Assembly: GCA_012840085.1 (NCBI GenBank)
Contig: DUMB01000004.1
Coordinates: 120,345 to 184,344, forward strand
Source of the DNA: Clostridiaceae bacterium
Lineage (GTDB): Bacteria > Bacillota > Clostridia > Acetivibrionales > DUMB01
DNA length: 64,000 nt
Reading direction: 5' to 3'
The notes beneath the pieces were generated by a model that was not told where the DNA came from, made no database searches, and worked only from the letters and a program-made list of their open reading frames with translations. The position numbers were made by a program, and so were the translations under genes. The first letter of the stretch is position 1. Each line of letters begins with the position of its first letter. Shown in pieces: positions 1 through 10,067 of the stretch.

Positions 1-784
1 AAAAGTATACTACAGGAGCAACAAACAATATGCTGTCAAATCTGTCAAGCACTCCCCCGTGTCCGGGCATTATTTTTCCATAGTCCTTTACTTTGACATA
101 CCTCTTTATTGCAGATGCTGCCAGATCACCTACTTGTGATATTATTCCACACAGCAAACTAATTATTATGTAATGATATAGAGGAATATTACCCAGTCTG
201 CTGTTAATCACAAGAACCCCATATAGCGTCATGACTGCCACACACCCGGCAATGCCACCAATGGACCCTTCAACTGTTTTTTTAGGACTGATCGGGGGTA
301 TAAGCTTTCTTTTACCCAGAAATACACCTGTAAAATATGCAAAGGTATCCGTTACCCATGCACCTATAAAAATCATCCACATAAAGTAAAAGCCATTTTC
401 CAGATTTCTTGTGAGAATAATAAATAAAAACAGAAAAGGCACATACATTATACCAAAAGTAGTAAGGGAAATGTCAATTATATTGTACCTTTCGTGTTTA
501 AAAACTATTAATCCCATCAATACCGCTAAAATTGCAAAAACACTTAGTACGGTATATTTATTATATTCATTATTTGTAAAACCTATTATAAAAATCGGTA
601 TACATGCCAAATAGCCAATCAGCTTTACAGGTCTGTATCCCGCAGTAGCGACTGTGCTATAGAATTCGTGCAGGCCTATAACTGCTAGAATAAACATTCC
701 TGCAGCAAGTACTTCTTTTGGTGCGAATACTACAATAAGAAGAAGTATAATGCCCACTGTAGCACTAATAATTCTTGTTTTCAT
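1..784 (-). CDS. cdsA: phosphatidate cytidylyltransferase, 3' end off window
   Basis: Makes CDP-diacylglycerol from phosphatidate and CTP, the branch point to all membrane phospholipids; integral membrane enzyme. About 261 codons are visible from ATG at 784; the C-terminus runs off the left edge. Translation shows repeated hydrophobic segments and, near residue 245, the family signature ending in HGGVLDRFD, preceded by KDYGKIMPG. It follows uppS by 3 bp, so the two are translationally linked at the end of the rpsB-tsf-pyrH-frr-uppS-cdsA order typical of Firmicutes. Identification rests on the signature and the neighbourhood. Confidence 0.93.
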   Translation of the reverse strand, partial: MKTRIISATVGIILLLIVVFAPKEVLAAGMFILAVIGLHEFYSTVATAGYRPVKLIGYLACIPIFIIGFTNNEYNKYTVLSVFAILAVLMGLIVFKHERYNIIDISLTTFGIMYVPFLFLFIILTRNLENGFYFMWMIFIGAWVTDTFAYFTGVFLGKRKLIPPISPKKTVEGSIGGIAGCVAVMTLYGVLVINSRLGNIPLYHYIIISLLCGIISQVGDLAASAIKRYVKVKDYGKIMPGHGGVLDRFDSILFVAPVVYF

Positions 785-787
785 GGA

Positions 788-1540
788 TTATATGCCCCCA
801 AACCTTCTATTTCTCAATTGATAATCTCTGATTGCTTCCTTTAAGTCATCCGGCTTGAAGTCTGGCCATAAGACATTTGTATACCAATACTCCGAATACG
901 CCGACTGCCATAAAAGAAAATTGCTTGACCTTTTTTCACCGCTTGTACGTATAATAAGATCGGGGTCAGGAATTCCGCAGGTATAAAGTCTTTCTGATAT
1001 TAATTTGCTATCGATATCAGATAATTTAAGTTTTCCTTCTGCTATCTCCTTTCCAATCTGTTTTACAGCAAATACAATTTCATCTCTCCCGCCATAATTT
1101 AATGCAATATTCAGCAAAAGACCGGTATTTTTTTCTGTCAGTTTTTCAACTCTTGATATTTCTCTCTGCAATTCCTCCGAAAGTACAGAAACATCCCCTA
1201 TTACCTTTATACGCACATTGCTGCCGGATAACTCATGCTCAGCATTCTTCAGGAACTCTTTTAACAGTGACATCAGTCCGTCAACTTCACTTTTTGGTCT
1301 TTTCCAGTTCTCAGTTGAAAATGTAAATACAGTCATATATTTTATGCCTAATTTGGCACAGTATTTTACAATTGTTTTGAGAGTATTTGAACCTTCCCTG
1401 TGTCCGGCATTCCGGGGAAGGCCTCTTCTTTTAGCCCATCTGCCATTTCCGTCAGGAATTATAGCTATGTGCACAGGCAGAGTATTGATATCAATCACAG
1501 CTTTGGATTTTTTCCTAAATATATTGCCAAATAACGCCAT
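788..1540 (-). CDS. uppS: isoprenyl transferase (undecaprenyl diphosphate synthase)
   Basis: Cytosolic cis-prenyltransferase that elongates farnesyl-PP to undecaprenyl-PP, the lipid carrier for peptidoglycan. The start is ATG at 1540, because GGAGGG sits 4 nt upstream; an in-frame TTG four codons earlier would lie on the SD itself. That gives 250 aa, the usual family length. Motifs seen: HIAIIPDGNGRWAKRRG (diphosphate-binding Asp), FTFSTENWKRP and the C-terminal RTSGEKRSSNFLLWQ. It lies in the lipid/translation gene string between a short PASTA ORF and cdsA. Confidence 0.96.
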   Translation of the reverse strand: MALFGNIFRKKSKAVIDINTLPVHIAIIPDGNGRWAKRRGLPRNAGHREGSNTLKTIVKYCAKLGIKYMTVFTFSTENWKRPKSEVDGLMSLLKEFLKNAEHELSGSNVRIKVIGDVSVLSEELQREISRVEKLTEKNTGLLLNIALNYGGRDEIVFAVKQIGKEIAEGKLKLSDIDSKLISERLYTCGIPDPDLIIRTSGEKRSSNFLLWQSAYSEYWYTNVLWPDFKPDDLKEAIRDYQLRNRRFGGI

Positions 1541-1661
1541 TTTGCCCTCCAAATTTGTTTCTCAATTACACAACCAACATTTAAATGATTTATTATAATA
1601 ATACATTAGTAATATGCATAAGACAATCCATAATATACCATAACCTAATGTCAAATAATAT

Positions 1662-1688
1662 TAACCCCTCTTTCTATAAGAGGGGTTA
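1662..1688 (-). terminator. hairpin after PASTA ORF
   Basis: An 11-bp perfect stem (TAACCCCTCTT / AAGAGGGGTTA) with a 5-nt loop, read on the minus strand directly after the PASTA ORF and followed by a T-rich but broken run. It is probably a terminator or attenuator separating frr-PASTA from uppS-cdsA. Confidence 0.65.
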
Positions 1689-1692
1689 TATA

Positions 1693-1911
1693 TTATTCCT
1701 GATCAGTATCGCTAACTAAAAGTTCGACTTTAGTACCTTCAATATTATTTATCCTCAATACCCTGAAGGAGTCATTGTAATCTGTATGACGCCGTCTTGG
1801 AGGAGATGTTGTAGTAATGCTGGATATTTCAAAACCTGCATTTTTCAAAAACGCTCTAGCCTCGCCAAGAGTAAAACCACTGACATCCGGGCAATCAACT
1901 TTCTGCGTCAT
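1693..1911 (-). CDS. small PASTA-domain protein
   Basis: A 72-aa protein consisting almost entirely of one PASTA-like repeat: CPDVSGFTLGEARAFLKNAGF is the typical V-x-G-x-x-x-x-x-A-x-x-x-L opening, followed by beta strands. PASTA modules normally sit in extracellular parts of PBPs and Ser/Thr kinases and bind muropeptides; here there is no signal peptide or membrane anchor, so the role is unclear. It starts 25 nt after the frr stop with only a weak GGTG as SD, and is followed by a hairpin. The ORF is probably real because of the domain match. Confidence 0.6.
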   Translation of the reverse strand: MTQKVDCPDVSGFTLGEARAFLKNAGFEISSITTTSPPRRRHTDYNDSFRVLRINNIEGTKVELLVSDTDQE

Positions 1912-1936
1912 TAAATGTACACCATCCGTATCTGAA

Positions 1937-2491
1937 TTATACTTCCATTATTTCGCTTTCTTTTTTATGTACTATTTTATCAATTTCCTCAATGTATTTA
2001 TCTGTAAGAGCCTGAATATCCTTTTCTATAACCTTTAAATCATCTTCTGTTATTTCTTTGTTCTTTTGCTGAGCTTTAGCATGTTCTAATGCATCTCTTC
2101 TTATTGCTCTGATAGCAACTTTTGCTTCTTCACCGGTCTTTTTAGCAATCTTTGTAAGTTCCTTCCTTCTTTCTTCAGTAAGTACCGGGAAAATAAGTCT
2201 GATAACTTTTCCGTCGTTATTTGGATTGATACCTATGTCGGACTTTTGTATAGCTTTTTCAATTTCCTTAAGCATTTTAACATCCCAAGGCTGTATCATT
2301 ATAATTCTTGCCTCAGGAACAGATATATTACCAAGCTGATTTATTGGAGTAGGTACACCGTAATAATCCACGGTAATCTTGTCAAGTATTGAAGGATTGG
2401 CCCTTCCAGCACGCAAACCTGCAAGTTCTTCCTTAAGTACACTTATAGTTTTTTTCATTTTTTCCTCAGTGTTCTTATAATCGCTAGCCAT
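1937..2491 (-). CDS. frr: ribosome recycling factor
   Basis: Splits post-termination ribosomes with EF-G. The start is ATG at 2491 ([12 protein letters not shown]) because GAGGAGG lies 6 nt upstream; this gives 184 aa, the family norm of about 185. The conserved core [14 protein letters not shown], the [10 protein letters not shown] loop and the C-terminal [17 protein letters not shown] block are all present. It lies 68 bp downstream of pyrH in the tsf-pyrH-frr order. Confidence 0.97.
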   Translation of the reverse strand: MASDYKNTEEKMKKTISVLKEELAGLRAGRANPSILDKITVDYYGVPTPINQLGNISVPEARIIMIQPWDVKMLKEIEKAIQKSDIGINPNNDGKVIRLIFPVLTEERRKELTKIAKKTGEEAKVAIRAIRRDALEHAKAQQKNKEITEDDLKVIEKDIQALTDKYIEEIDKIVHKKESEIMEV

Positions 2492-2559
2492 ATTAATCCT
2501 CCTCAACAAATTTTAATTTACAATTTTGCCCTGATGATATAAATCTATAATATTTATAT

Positions 2560-3318
<759 letters not shown>

Positions 3319-3366
3319 TTAATTAAAAAAATTCCTGCTTTATAAAAAAAATCCTGCTTCACATTA

Positions 3367-3397
3367 AAGGGAACATACACTAATGATATGTTCCCTT
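3367..3397 (-). terminator. hairpin after tsf
   Basis: An 11-bp stem (AAGGGAACATA / TATGTTCCCTT) just past the tsf stop on the minus strand. The following T run is weak, so it may be a partial terminator between tsf and pyrH. Confidence 0.55.
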
Positions 3398-3405
3398 ATA
3401 AATAA

Positions 3406-4053
3406 TTAACCGTTTATCTGTTTCATTACCTCTTCTGCGAAGTTTTCTTCCTTCTTCTCGATTCCTTCGCCTCTCTCAAATCTAGCAAACCTTCTGATGT
3501 TAATATTTTCACCAATTGTAGCTATCTTTTCCATGAGAAGGTCTTTGATTGTCTTGTCCGGATCTTTTATCCATGGCTGCTCAAGGAGGCATACTTCCTT
3601 AAAGTATTTTTCTATTCTTCCTTCTACCATTTTGTCAACAATCTTCTCAGGTTTACCTTCATTCAAAGCCTGTGCCCTGAGTATTTCTTTTTCCTTGTTG
3701 ATTACTTCTTCAGGAACTTCTTCCCTGCTTATGTATTCAGGCTTAGCTGCTGCTATCTGCATTGCGATATCTTTTACAAATGCTCTGAATTCCTCGTTTT
3801 TAGCAGCAAAATCAGTTTCTATATTAACTTCAACCAGAACGCCTATCCTTCCGTCTCCATGGATATAAGCATCAACGAGACCTTCTGCAGCAATTCTGGA
3901 AGCCTTTTTAGCTGCTGCAGCCAATCCTTTTTCCCTTAAGATTTCAATTGCTTTATCCATATCCCCGTTTGATTCTGTAAGAGCCTTTTTGCAATCCATC
4001 ATTCCAGCACCGGTTCTTTCACGAAGCTGTTTTACCATTTCAGCAGTAATCAT
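3406..4053 (-). CDS. tsf: translation elongation factor Ts
   Basis: Nucleotide exchange factor for EF-Tu. ATG at 4053 ([25 protein letters not shown]) has GGAGG 7 nt upstream and matches the family N-terminus; an earlier in-frame ATG has no SD. 215 aa, the short clostridial-type EF-Ts. The UBA-like N-domain (residues 1-55), the [10 protein letters not shown] core and the C-terminal coiled region are intact. It is separated from rpsB by a strong hairpin, which suggests it is partly attenuated relative to rpsB. Confidence 0.97.
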   Translation of the reverse strand: MITAEMVKQLRERTGAGMMDCKKALTESNGDMDKAIEILREKGLAAAAKKASRIAAEGLVDAYIHGDGRIGVLVEVNIETDFAAKNEEFRAFVKDIAMQIAAAKPEYISREEVPEEVINKEKEILRAQALNEGKPEKIVDKMVEGRIEKYFKEVCLLEQPWIKDPDKTIKDLLMEKIATIGENINIRRFARFERGEGIEKKEENFAEEVMKQING

Positions 4054-4133
4054 ACGAATTCCTCCAAACATAATTTATTTATATATTATAAACAATTGCA
4101 CTGCAATTCAAACATGTTAAGGCAAAGTCATAT

Positions 4134-4180
4134 ATAAAAATCCGGCTTCAGCCTTCTACTCTTAAGACTGAAGGCCGGAT
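4134..4180 (-). terminator. rpsB-tsf intergenic terminator
   Basis: Inverted repeat with arms at 4140-4151 and 4168-4180 (ATCCGGC-TTCAG / CTGAA-GGCCGGAT), followed on the minus strand by TTTTTATAT. A convincing intrinsic terminator or attenuator between rpsB and tsf. Confidence 0.85.
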
Positions 4181-4193
4181 TCAAGCCTTATAA

Positions 4194-5015
4194 TTACTCA
4201 GCATCTGCAGCAACAGTTTCTGCCGGAACTTCTTCTGATGCTTGCTCTGCTGCTTCTTCAAAAACTACGTTTTCTTCTATAGTTTCATTTTCTTCTGAGT
4301 CGCTTGAAGTTTCACTTGGAGCTTCAAACTGTTCTCCCTGCTTGCCTTCGAGAACAGCATCAGCAATCTTGCCTGCAATCAGCTTAACTGCCCTGATAGC
4401 ATCGTCGTTACCCGGTATTACATAATCAACTTCATCAGGATCGCAGTTGGTATCAACTATTGCGACTACAGGTATTCCCAGCTTCCTGGCTTCTAATATT
4501 GCAATCCTCTCTTTTCTCGGATCAACTACAAAAATCGCTCCAGGCAGCCTCTTCATTTCCTTGATACCGCCAAGATACTTCTCCAATTTCTGCATTTCAC
4601 CTTTAAGCTTTGTAACTTCCTTTTTGGGAAGAACATTGAAAACTCCAGCCTTCTCCATTTCAACAAGCTGGTTTAACCTGTCTATTCTTCTGCGAATAGT
4701 TTTGAAGTTGGTAAGCATACCGCCAAGCCATCTGGCATTTACATAGAATTGACCGCACCTTTCGGCTTCTTCTTTGATTGAATCCTGAGCCTGCTTCTTG
4801 GTGCCTACGAAAAGAACGTCTTCGCCGTTCATAGCGATTTCTCTGACAAAGAAATAGGCCTCTTCTATTTTCTTTACGGTTTTCTGCAAATCAATGATGT
4901 ATATTCCGTTTCTCTCCGTAAAGATATACTCGGCCATTTTTGGGTTCCATCTTCTTGTCTGATGACCGAAATGAACACCTGCTTCAAGTAATTGCTTCAT
5001 TGAAATAATTGCCAT
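4194..5015 (-). CDS. rpsB: 30S ribosomal protein S2
   Basis: Primary component of the 30S subunit. Opens [19 protein letters not shown], with the RRWNPKM motif, and contains [18 protein letters not shown] and the [20 protein letters not shown] signature. At 273 aa it is longer than the usual 230-250 because of an acidic C-terminal tail from about residue 228, rich in Glu, Ala, Ser and Val. The start is preceded by AGGAGGAAA. It heads the rpsB-tsf string and has its own sigma-A promoter with a leader of about 100 nt. Confidence 0.97.
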   Translation of the reverse strand: MAIISMKQLLEAGVHFGHQTRRWNPKMAEYIFTERNGIYIIDLQKTVKKIEEAYFFVREIAMNGEDVLFVGTKKQAQDSIKEEAERCGQFYVNARWLGGMLTNFKTIRRRIDRLNQLVEMEKAGVFNVLPKKEVTKLKGEMQKLEKYLGGIKEMKRLPGAIFVVDPRKERIAILEARKLGIPVVAIVDTNCDPDEVDYVIPGNDDAIRAVKLIAGKIADAVLEGKQGEQFEAPSETSSDSEENETIEENVVFEEAAEQASEEVPAETVAADAE

Positions 5016-5124
5016 TAAATTTTCCTCCTATTCGTTTTTTACCTCCACAGCCCTCATCTTCATAAAACTCCTTTCACGGCACGATTTTATGAATCAGACG
5101 GTGTGTGTATTTTTTCCGTTTAGT

Positions 5125-5153
5125 AGTATAACATATGGATAAATTTTTATCAA
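5125..5153 (-). promoter_or_regulatory. sigma-A promoter for rpsB
   Basis: On the minus strand, TTGATA (5148-5153), a 17-bp spacer and TATACT (5125-5130). It lies about 110 nt upstream of the rpsB ATG, leaving a leader long enough for S2-type autoregulation, though I do not see a definite S2-binding structure. Confidence 0.75.
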
Positions 5154-5371
5154 TACTTCTTTTTTGTTGACGACTGTCTTTGCTTGTTTTAAACTATAAT
5201 TGTTAAACTAATAACTATAGTAAATAATGTAATATTATAACCTAACTGATAAAATAATTGCATAATAATACATATATAATACTGCCGGAATACCGGCACA
5301 ATAGGTTCATTTAATACTATCTGTAGTCATGGTGAAAGAATGCAATAAAAAGAATTCGTTAAGGTGAGTAA
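5154..5371. other. divergent intergenic region rpsB / permease
   Basis: AT-rich spacer between two divergent genes. It holds a small GCCGG/CCGGC hairpin near 5283-5298 and the AAGGTGAG SD of the downstream permease. I see no clear promoter for the plus-strand gene. Confidence 0.4.
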
Positions 5372-6457
5372 ATGAAAGAAATTTTTATTATTAATCCGAA
5401 AAAAGTTATTAAATTATCATTTTATGTTCTTGCGGCTGTTTTAGGAATTTTTATCATATATAAACTGAGCACCTATTTGGCTCCATTTGTTATAGCTTTT
5501 ATAATTTCACTGTTAATGGAGCCAATTATAAGATTTCTTACCCGCAAACTAAAACTTAACAGAAAAATTGCAGCCCTTATATCTCTTCTTTTGTTGCTGC
5601 TGATAATTGGCTTTGTATTGGCATTAATTATTCTTAGACTTATTAGTGAAATTGAAAGCATAGTATTCAACATTCCAAATTACATTAATGATTTGATAAC
5701 TAATTTGAACTTACTTTTTAATAAAGCAGTTGAAATATATGAATGGCTGCCTGATGACATTACTAAGGATATAGGCGCTATTTTATCCAATCTTTCAGCT
5801 TCAGTAATCAACTTATCAAAATCTATTGCCGGGGGCGCTATTACAACTGCCATATCAATACCCCATGCTATTATATTCATATTTGCCACAATAATGGCTA
5901 CATATTTCTTTGCAAGTGACAGAGAAAAAATCTACGGTTTTGTTAAAGAACAGCTTCCCGGAAGCTGGATTGCAAAGCTTTCTTCCATAAAAAGCAGTGC
6001 TTTCTCAGCCATGTTTGGATATTTGAAAGCAATGCTTATAATTATGTGCATTACATTTACAGAAATATTTATAGGTTTAACTATTATACGGGTCAGATAT
6101 TCGGCTCTGCTTGCTCTTATAATCAGTTTTATAGATATTTTGCCCATACTTGGCACCGGAACAGTTCTTATACCATGGGGTATTTATTCCATACTAATAG
6201 GAAGAACAAGGCTTGGAGTGTCTTTATTGATACTTTATGTTATAGTGCTTATTATCAGGCAAATAATTGAACCAAAAATTGTCGGCGGACAGATAGGCAT
6301 TCATCCATTGATCACGCTTATAGCCATATATGTAGGTCTCAGAACTCTAGGCGTCTTTGGAATGATACTGGGCCCTATAACATTCCTTCTTTTAAAAAAT
6401 ATTATTGCAAGTATACTTAAAGGCAGAACATTTAAAGAGCTTATTCAGAAAGACTGA
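5372..6457 (+). CDS. AI-2E family transporter
   Basis: A 361-aa polytopic membrane protein of the AI-2E exporter/permease family (YtvI/PerM-like). Several hydrophobic segments are visible: residues 10-45 as a pair, 60-90, 155-180, 215-240, 245-275, 285-310 and 320-350. Family hallmarks seen are the cytoplasmic segment near residue 220, FIDILPILGTGTVLIPWG and the C-terminal GPITFLLLKNI. Members export autoinducer-2 or act as ion/H+ antiporters; which applies here cannot be told from sequence. SD AAGGTGAG; followed 49 bp later by an unknown gene on the same strand. Confidence 0.85.
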   Translation: MKEIFIINPKKVIKLSFYVLAAVLGIFIIYKLSTYLAPFVIAFIISLLMEPIIRFLTRKLKLNRKIAALISLLLLLLIIGFVLALIILRLISEIESIVFNIPNYINDLITNLNLLFNKAVEIYEWLPDDITKDIGAILSNLSASVINLSKSIAGGAITTAISIPHAIIFIFATIMATYFFASDREKIYGFVKEQLPGSWIAKLSSIKSSAFSAMFGYLKAMLIIMCITFTEIFIGLTIIRVRYSALLALIISFIDILPILGTGTVLIPWGIYSILIGRTRLGVSLLILYVIVLIIRQIIEPKIVGGQIGIHPLITLIAIYVGLRTLGVFGMILGPITFLLLKNIIASILKGRTFKELIQKD

Positions 6458-6506
6458 CCAGGAAGGCGATTTAAAATTAATAATAAAAAGATAGGCGGGA
6501 TGGCAG

Positions 6507-7109
6507 ATGTTTATGAAGAATTCAGAAATAAAGCTTACAAAAAACAAAAGCAGCAGGGAGTCTAATACACCACAGTTTACTTTATCCTATCCAATTTTAA
6601 TAGAAGCTAAGGCAAGAAACTTTGCCCATAAAATAATATCAGCTTTAAAATCAGACAGTGATATAGTTATGGAAATTTCCAGTTCAATGTTAATCATTTC
6701 TCCTGCTGAAAGAGAAAATTACGCTATGAAATTCATTGATGTTGCAAAAAATATGAATCTTGACTATATCTACAGGAAAGTACCTTCAAGCGAAGGAAAT
6801 CCTTTGCTGGCTCTGATATTGGGCAGGAAAAACACAAGCTTTGCCCATGAAATACTTATAAGAGTTCCAAATGATGTATGGAACAGCAGTGATTTTATTT
6901 CCTCTCTCTCCACTTATGGCGCAAAATATTATATTATTGACAAGGCGCCTGAAGGAAAGGAATTCCTGGAAGATTTGCAAAACATGACGGATGAGGAAAA
7001 AAACAATCTTGCGAAAATGATTATTTTTGACATTGGAAGTCATGGAGCAATGGGAATTTTTACAAAAACCGCGACGGAAGAAGAGATAAAGAAAAAGCTG
7101 GGTTTATAA
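6507..7109 (+). CDS. conserved protein of unknown function
   Basis: 200 aa, soluble-looking, with no signal peptide or membrane segment. I do not recognise a family. Features: a basic N-terminal 20 residues, alternating beta/alpha texture in the middle (SDIVMEISSSMLIISPAE), a stretch reading GNPLLALILGRKNTSFAHE, and a charged C-terminal helix ATEEEIKKKLGL. It sits 49 bp after the AI-2E permease and is followed by a terminator that overlaps its stop codon, so the two probably form one transcript. GGCGGGATGG precedes the ATG. Confidence 0.7.
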   Translation: MFMKNSEIKLTKNKSSRESNTPQFTLSYPILIEAKARNFAHKIISALKSDSDIVMEISSSMLIISPAERENYAMKFIDVAKNMNLDYIYRKVPSSEGNPLLALILGRKNTSFAHEILIRVPNDVWNSSDFISSLSTYGAKYYIIDKAPEGKEFLEDLQNMTDEEKNNLAKMIIFDIGSHGAMGIFTKTATEEEIKKKLGL

Positions 7110-7130
7110 TATAAACTCAGCTTTTTTATT
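7095..7130 (+). terminator. terminator after permease operon
   Basis: Stem AAGCTGgGTTTA / TAAACtCAGCTT followed by TTTTTATTTT; the 5' arm includes the last codons of the upstream gene. A good intrinsic terminator. Confidence 0.85.
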
Positions 7131-7168
7131 TTCTGCTTGCCGCCAAAACACATAAAAACAGCGCAGAT

Positions 7169-7813
7169 TTATTCCTTTATGTTATTTCTGAAAGCATATA
7201 TAGCCGCCTGTGTTCTATCAGATACATGCAGCTTTTTAAATATATTTGAAACATGATTCTTCACGGTTTTCTCGCTAATAAACAGTTTCTTTGCAATTTC
7301 CTTGTTAATCATGCCTTCGGCTATCAGCTTTAACACTTCTATTTCTCTGGATGTGAGGTTTACTTTTTCTTGTTTTTCCTTTTCGTTAAGAGTTATTCTG
7401 TTAAATTCCCTCACCAGTTCCTTGGTCATATTAGGTTGTATGTAAGACTGGCCTTCATACACATTCCTGATTGCATCAACCAGCATGGATGGTTCTGCAT
7501 CTTTAAGTACATACCCTTCCGCACCTAACTGCAGTGTTTTAAAAAGGTATTCACGGTCTTCATGTATAGTGAGAACTACTATCTTAGGACAGTAGCTATC
7601 TTTCTTTAGTTCCTCTATTGCTTGCAATCCGTTTTTGACTGGCATGTTAATGTCCATCAGAATGACATCAGGCTTGCATTCTCTTGAAATTGCAACTGCT
7701 TCATCTCCATTTGAAGCCTGTCCAACAACTTCTATATCCTCTTCCAATTCAAGTATCTGCTTGAGGCCCTGACGCACCATTGAATGATCATCAGCTATCA
7801 GCACCCGTACCAT
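7169..7813 (-). CDS. NarL/LuxR-type response regulator (DegU-like)
   Basis: Two-component response regulator, 214 aa. ATG at 7813 (MVRVLIADDHSMVRQGLKQ) has GAGGGGG 6 nt upstream. The receiver domain (residues 1-120) has the acidic pocket DD, the phospho-acceptor in DVILMDINMP, T of VVLTIH and K of YVLKDAEP. The C-terminal LuxR-type HTH (about 150-210) reads LTSREIEVLKLIAEGM followed by NKEIAKKLFISEKTVKNHVSNI. It overlaps the kinase gene by 23 nt, so the two are co-translated. Closest in architecture to DegU; the target genes are unknown. Confidence 0.92.
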   Translation of the reverse strand: MVRVLIADDHSMVRQGLKQILELEEDIEVVGQASNGDEAVAISRECKPDVILMDINMPVKNGLQAIEELKKDSYCPKIVVLTIHEDREYLFKTLQLGAEGYVLKDAEPSMLVDAIRNVYEGQSYIQPNMTKELVREFNRITLNEKEKQEKVNLTSREIEVLKLIAEGMINKEIAKKLFISEKTVKNHVSNIFKKLHVSDRTQAAIYAFRNNIKE

Positions 7814-8981
7814 TTGTAACCCCCTCTTTTTTCGCAAAAGGTATTGATATATTTAATCTGGTTCCTTTTCCTGGTTCTGAATTAATCTGGAAGTCACCAC
7901 TGAGAAGTTCCACTCTTTCTTTCATACTATACAAGCCAAATCCGCTGTATATATCCTGGCTTGCTTTTTTTAAATCCTCTAATCTAAACCCTTTGCCATC
8001 ATCAAATATGCATAATCTAATACTGTTTTCCAAGAATTCTATGTTTACTACAACATTTTGCGCGTTTGCATGTTTTTTTACGTTACTGATCGCCTCCTGA
8101 ACTATTCTGAATATCGTAAGAGAAATTTCCGGCTTCAAGTCGCAGCAAGTTCCAATAGTGCTAAAAGATATAGCAATGCCTGACTGCTCCTGGAATGTTA
8201 ATAAAAATTTCTGGAGTGTGGGAATCAACCCCAGGTCGTCAAGGGACATAGGCCTTAATTTGTATATAATCTTTCTGACATCCTGAAGACTATATCTAAC
8301 TATCTTTTTGAGATTTCTAAGCTCTTCCCTTGCCCTTCCCACATCTATATCAATAAGTCTTTCACAAACCTCTGCTTTCAGAACTACATTTGACATAGAT
8401 TGTGCAGGACCATCATGAATCTCCCTTGCTATTCTCTGCCTCTCCTCTTCCTGAGCCTTTATTATTCGAAGTCCAAACAGTTGTCTTTGCCTCATATCCT
8501 CGATTTGTATACTCATTTCCTGGAGATCTCCGGATAAATATTCCAATACGACACCTACATTAGCAATAAGGCTTTCTGCTTTCTGCACTGTTCTGCTAGC
8601 CTCTTTCAGCCTCACCTCCAGATCGTTTCTCCTCTTTATCAAATACTGCTCCTGTTCACGCTTTATTGCAAGCCCTATACGAAGATTATCGGCCTTTTCG
8701 TATGCTTCCTTTAACTCTTCTTCAGAATACTTATAGAAATGTTTGTTTACATGAGCTAACTTTTTCTTACTTTCTCTGAGCTCCCTCTCCATTTTCTCTA
8801 CAGTATCAACAAGTTCAATCACCTGATTTTTCAGCTGCCGGAGTTCTTCCTCAAGCCTTTGACATTCTCTTCTGGCACCTTCAGCTATGTCATATATTTC
8901 GTACTTGGTATTGTTGATAGCATCAATTGTCCTTTTAATAATGCTGTCAAGCCTGGCAATATCAAATTTGTAATTAGACAT
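7791..8981 (-). CDS. sensor histidine kinase (DegS-like)
   Basis: 396-aa cytoplasmic sensor kinase without membrane segments. The N-terminal half (to about 180) is a long coiled coil of the DegS sensor type. The HisKA_3 dimerisation box EERQRIAREIHDGPAQSMSN carries the phospho-accepting His (around residue 190). The HATPase_c domain at the end shows VQEAISNVKKHANA (N box), DDGKGF and GFGLYSMKERVELLSG. Paired with the overlapping downstream regulator. In Bacillus DegSU controls exoenzymes, competence and motility; the regulon here is unknown. Confidence 0.92.
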   Translation of the reverse strand: MSNYKFDIARLDSIIKRTIDAINNTKYEIYDIAEGARRECQRLEEELRQLKNQVIELVDTVEKMERELRESKKKLAHVNKHFYKYSEEELKEAYEKADNLRIGLAIKREQEQYLIKRRNDLEVRLKEASRTVQKAESLIANVGVVLEYLSGDLQEMSIQIEDMRQRQLFGLRIIKAQEEERQRIAREIHDGPAQSMSNVVLKAEVCERLIDIDVGRAREELRNLKKIVRYSLQDVRKIIYKLRPMSLDDLGLIPTLQKFLLTFQEQSGIAISFSTIGTCCDLKPEISLTIFRIVQEAISNVKKHANAQNVVVNIEFLENSIRLCIFDDGKGFRLEDLKKASQDIYSGFGLYSMKERVELLSGDFQINSEPGKGTRLNISIPFAKKEGVTNGTGADS

Positions 8982-9198
8982 ATCTATACCTCACAAACAT
9001 TAAATCCAAAAGTACAAATCATTAAATAAAAGACTAATATAGCTTTTTACTCACAATTTCCCGATTTTACAAACTCTATAGCTACCACGTTTTATTATAA
9101 CACAACCATAGTTATTGCAAATAGAATATTATTTTCTTTGCCAATTTAAATTAATATTCATTGCTTTAATTTTCCATACAAATATTACAAAATACTTG

Positions 9199-9227
9199 TT
9201 GACAATTATGTAGTTAGTCCTTATAAT
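9199..9227 (+). promoter_or_regulatory. sigma-A promoter for tRNA-Lys
   Basis: TTGACA (9199-9204), 17-bp spacer, TATAAT (9222-9227): a consensus promoter 43 nt before the tRNA. Confidence 0.93.
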
Positions 9228-9270
9228 ATATAATTGTTCGCCGCCTAAAAAGCGAAAAACAAGAAAATAT

Positions 9271-9346
9271 GCGCCATTAGCTCAGTTGGTAGAGCACCTG
9301 ACTCTTAATCAGGGTGTCCCGGGTTCGAGTCCCTGATGGCGCACCA
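9271..9346 (+). tRNA. tRNA-Lys (anticodon CTT)
   Basis: A 76-nt tRNA with CCA encoded. The acceptor stem GCGCCAT pairs with ATGGCGC; the D arm has AGCTCAGTTGGTAGAGC; the anticodon stem CCTGA/TCAGG holds loop CTCTTAA, giving anticodon CTT; the T arm is GGGTTCGAGTCCC. Single gene with its own promoter and terminator. Confidence 0.98.
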
Positions 9347-9351
9347 AATTA

Positions 9352-9384
9352 AAAACCGCTTAACAATTAACGTTAGGCGGTTTT
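9352..9384 (+). terminator. tRNA-Lys terminator
   Basis: Stem AAAACCGCTTAAC / GTTAGGCGGTTTT with one wobble pair, ending in a T-rich run, starting 5 nt after the tRNA CCA. Confidence 0.88.
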
Positions 9385-9409
9385 AGTTTTATTGCGGTGC
9401 TTTTTACCT

Positions 9410-9928
9410 TTATGGCTTACACACTCCGCATGGTTCATACCCTTTACTTTCGGCATCTGCTTTATCTTTAAATTTGACTAAGTTTTTTTCTGCTATTTCT
9501 TTTGCGAATCGGCATGACGGAAGGTGATATTTATTACTTTCTGCACTTCCCAAGTATTTATATTGTGCTGCTTGCTCCCCTTCATTAATATCATCTTTCA
9601 TTGTATTAATATCATCTTTTACTGTATTAGAATCATCTTTTACTTTATTAGCTTCATCTTTCGATATAACTAAAATCTTTTTATTTTTTCCGTCCCATTC
9701 TACTTTTGCACCTAAGGCTTCCGCCAAAGCTCGCGCTGAAACATAGTTCGTGCCATTAATATCACCTTCCAGGATAACTGTTACCATATCGGTATTCACT
9801 GTTTTTCCGTCAACTTCGAGTTTGATCTCTTTATTAAACCACGCCTCTTTAATCGCTCCTGTTGCAGAAGCTGTAATCGCCAGCATCAGGATAATTCCAA
9901 CAAACAAGCCGGATATAAACTTTTTCAT
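9410..9928 (-). CDS. exported copper-amine-oxidase-N-like protein with Cys/His C-terminal module
   Basis: 172 aa from ATG 9928 (GGGAGG upstream, 8 nt). Residues 1-30 are a signal peptide or anchor (MKKFISGLFVGIILMLAIT). Residues 35-80 resemble the copper amine oxidase N-terminal domain common on clostridial secreted proteins (YVSARALAEALGAKVEWDGKNK). A short repeated segment with DDINTMKDDINEG follows. The last 45 residues carry a His/Cys module, YHLPSCRFAKEI...YEPCGVCKP, similar to Ada-like metal-binding ends. The same module ends the lipoprotein at 13271-14596. Function unknown; extracellular surface or metal binding is an inference. Confidence 0.75.
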   Translation of the reverse strand: MKKFISGLFVGIILMLAITASATGAIKEAWFNKEIKLEVDGKTVNTDMVTVILEGDINGTNYVSARALAEALGAKVEWDGKNKKILVISKDEANKVKDDSNTVKDDINTMKDDINEGEQAAQYKYLGSAESNKYHLPSCRFAKEIAEKNLVKFKDKADAESKGYEPCGVCKP

Positions 9929-10018
9929 GGATAAAACCTCCCACATAGTTTTATCCGCATTATATAAAATTTACCAACATTTTTCAACGCAAGTATATTA
10001 TTTTGAAAAACAAATTAA

Positions 10019-10035
10019 CCCCCGGTTTCCCGGGG
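10019..10035 (-). terminator. terminator after amidase
   Basis: A 7-bp all-GC stem CCCCCGG / CCGGGGG with a 3-nt loop, followed on the minus strand by TTAATTTGTTTTT. It lies 33 nt past the amidase stop. Confidence 0.75.
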
Positions 10036-10067
10036 GCAATTATGAGGAGTTATTTACTTATGAGGAA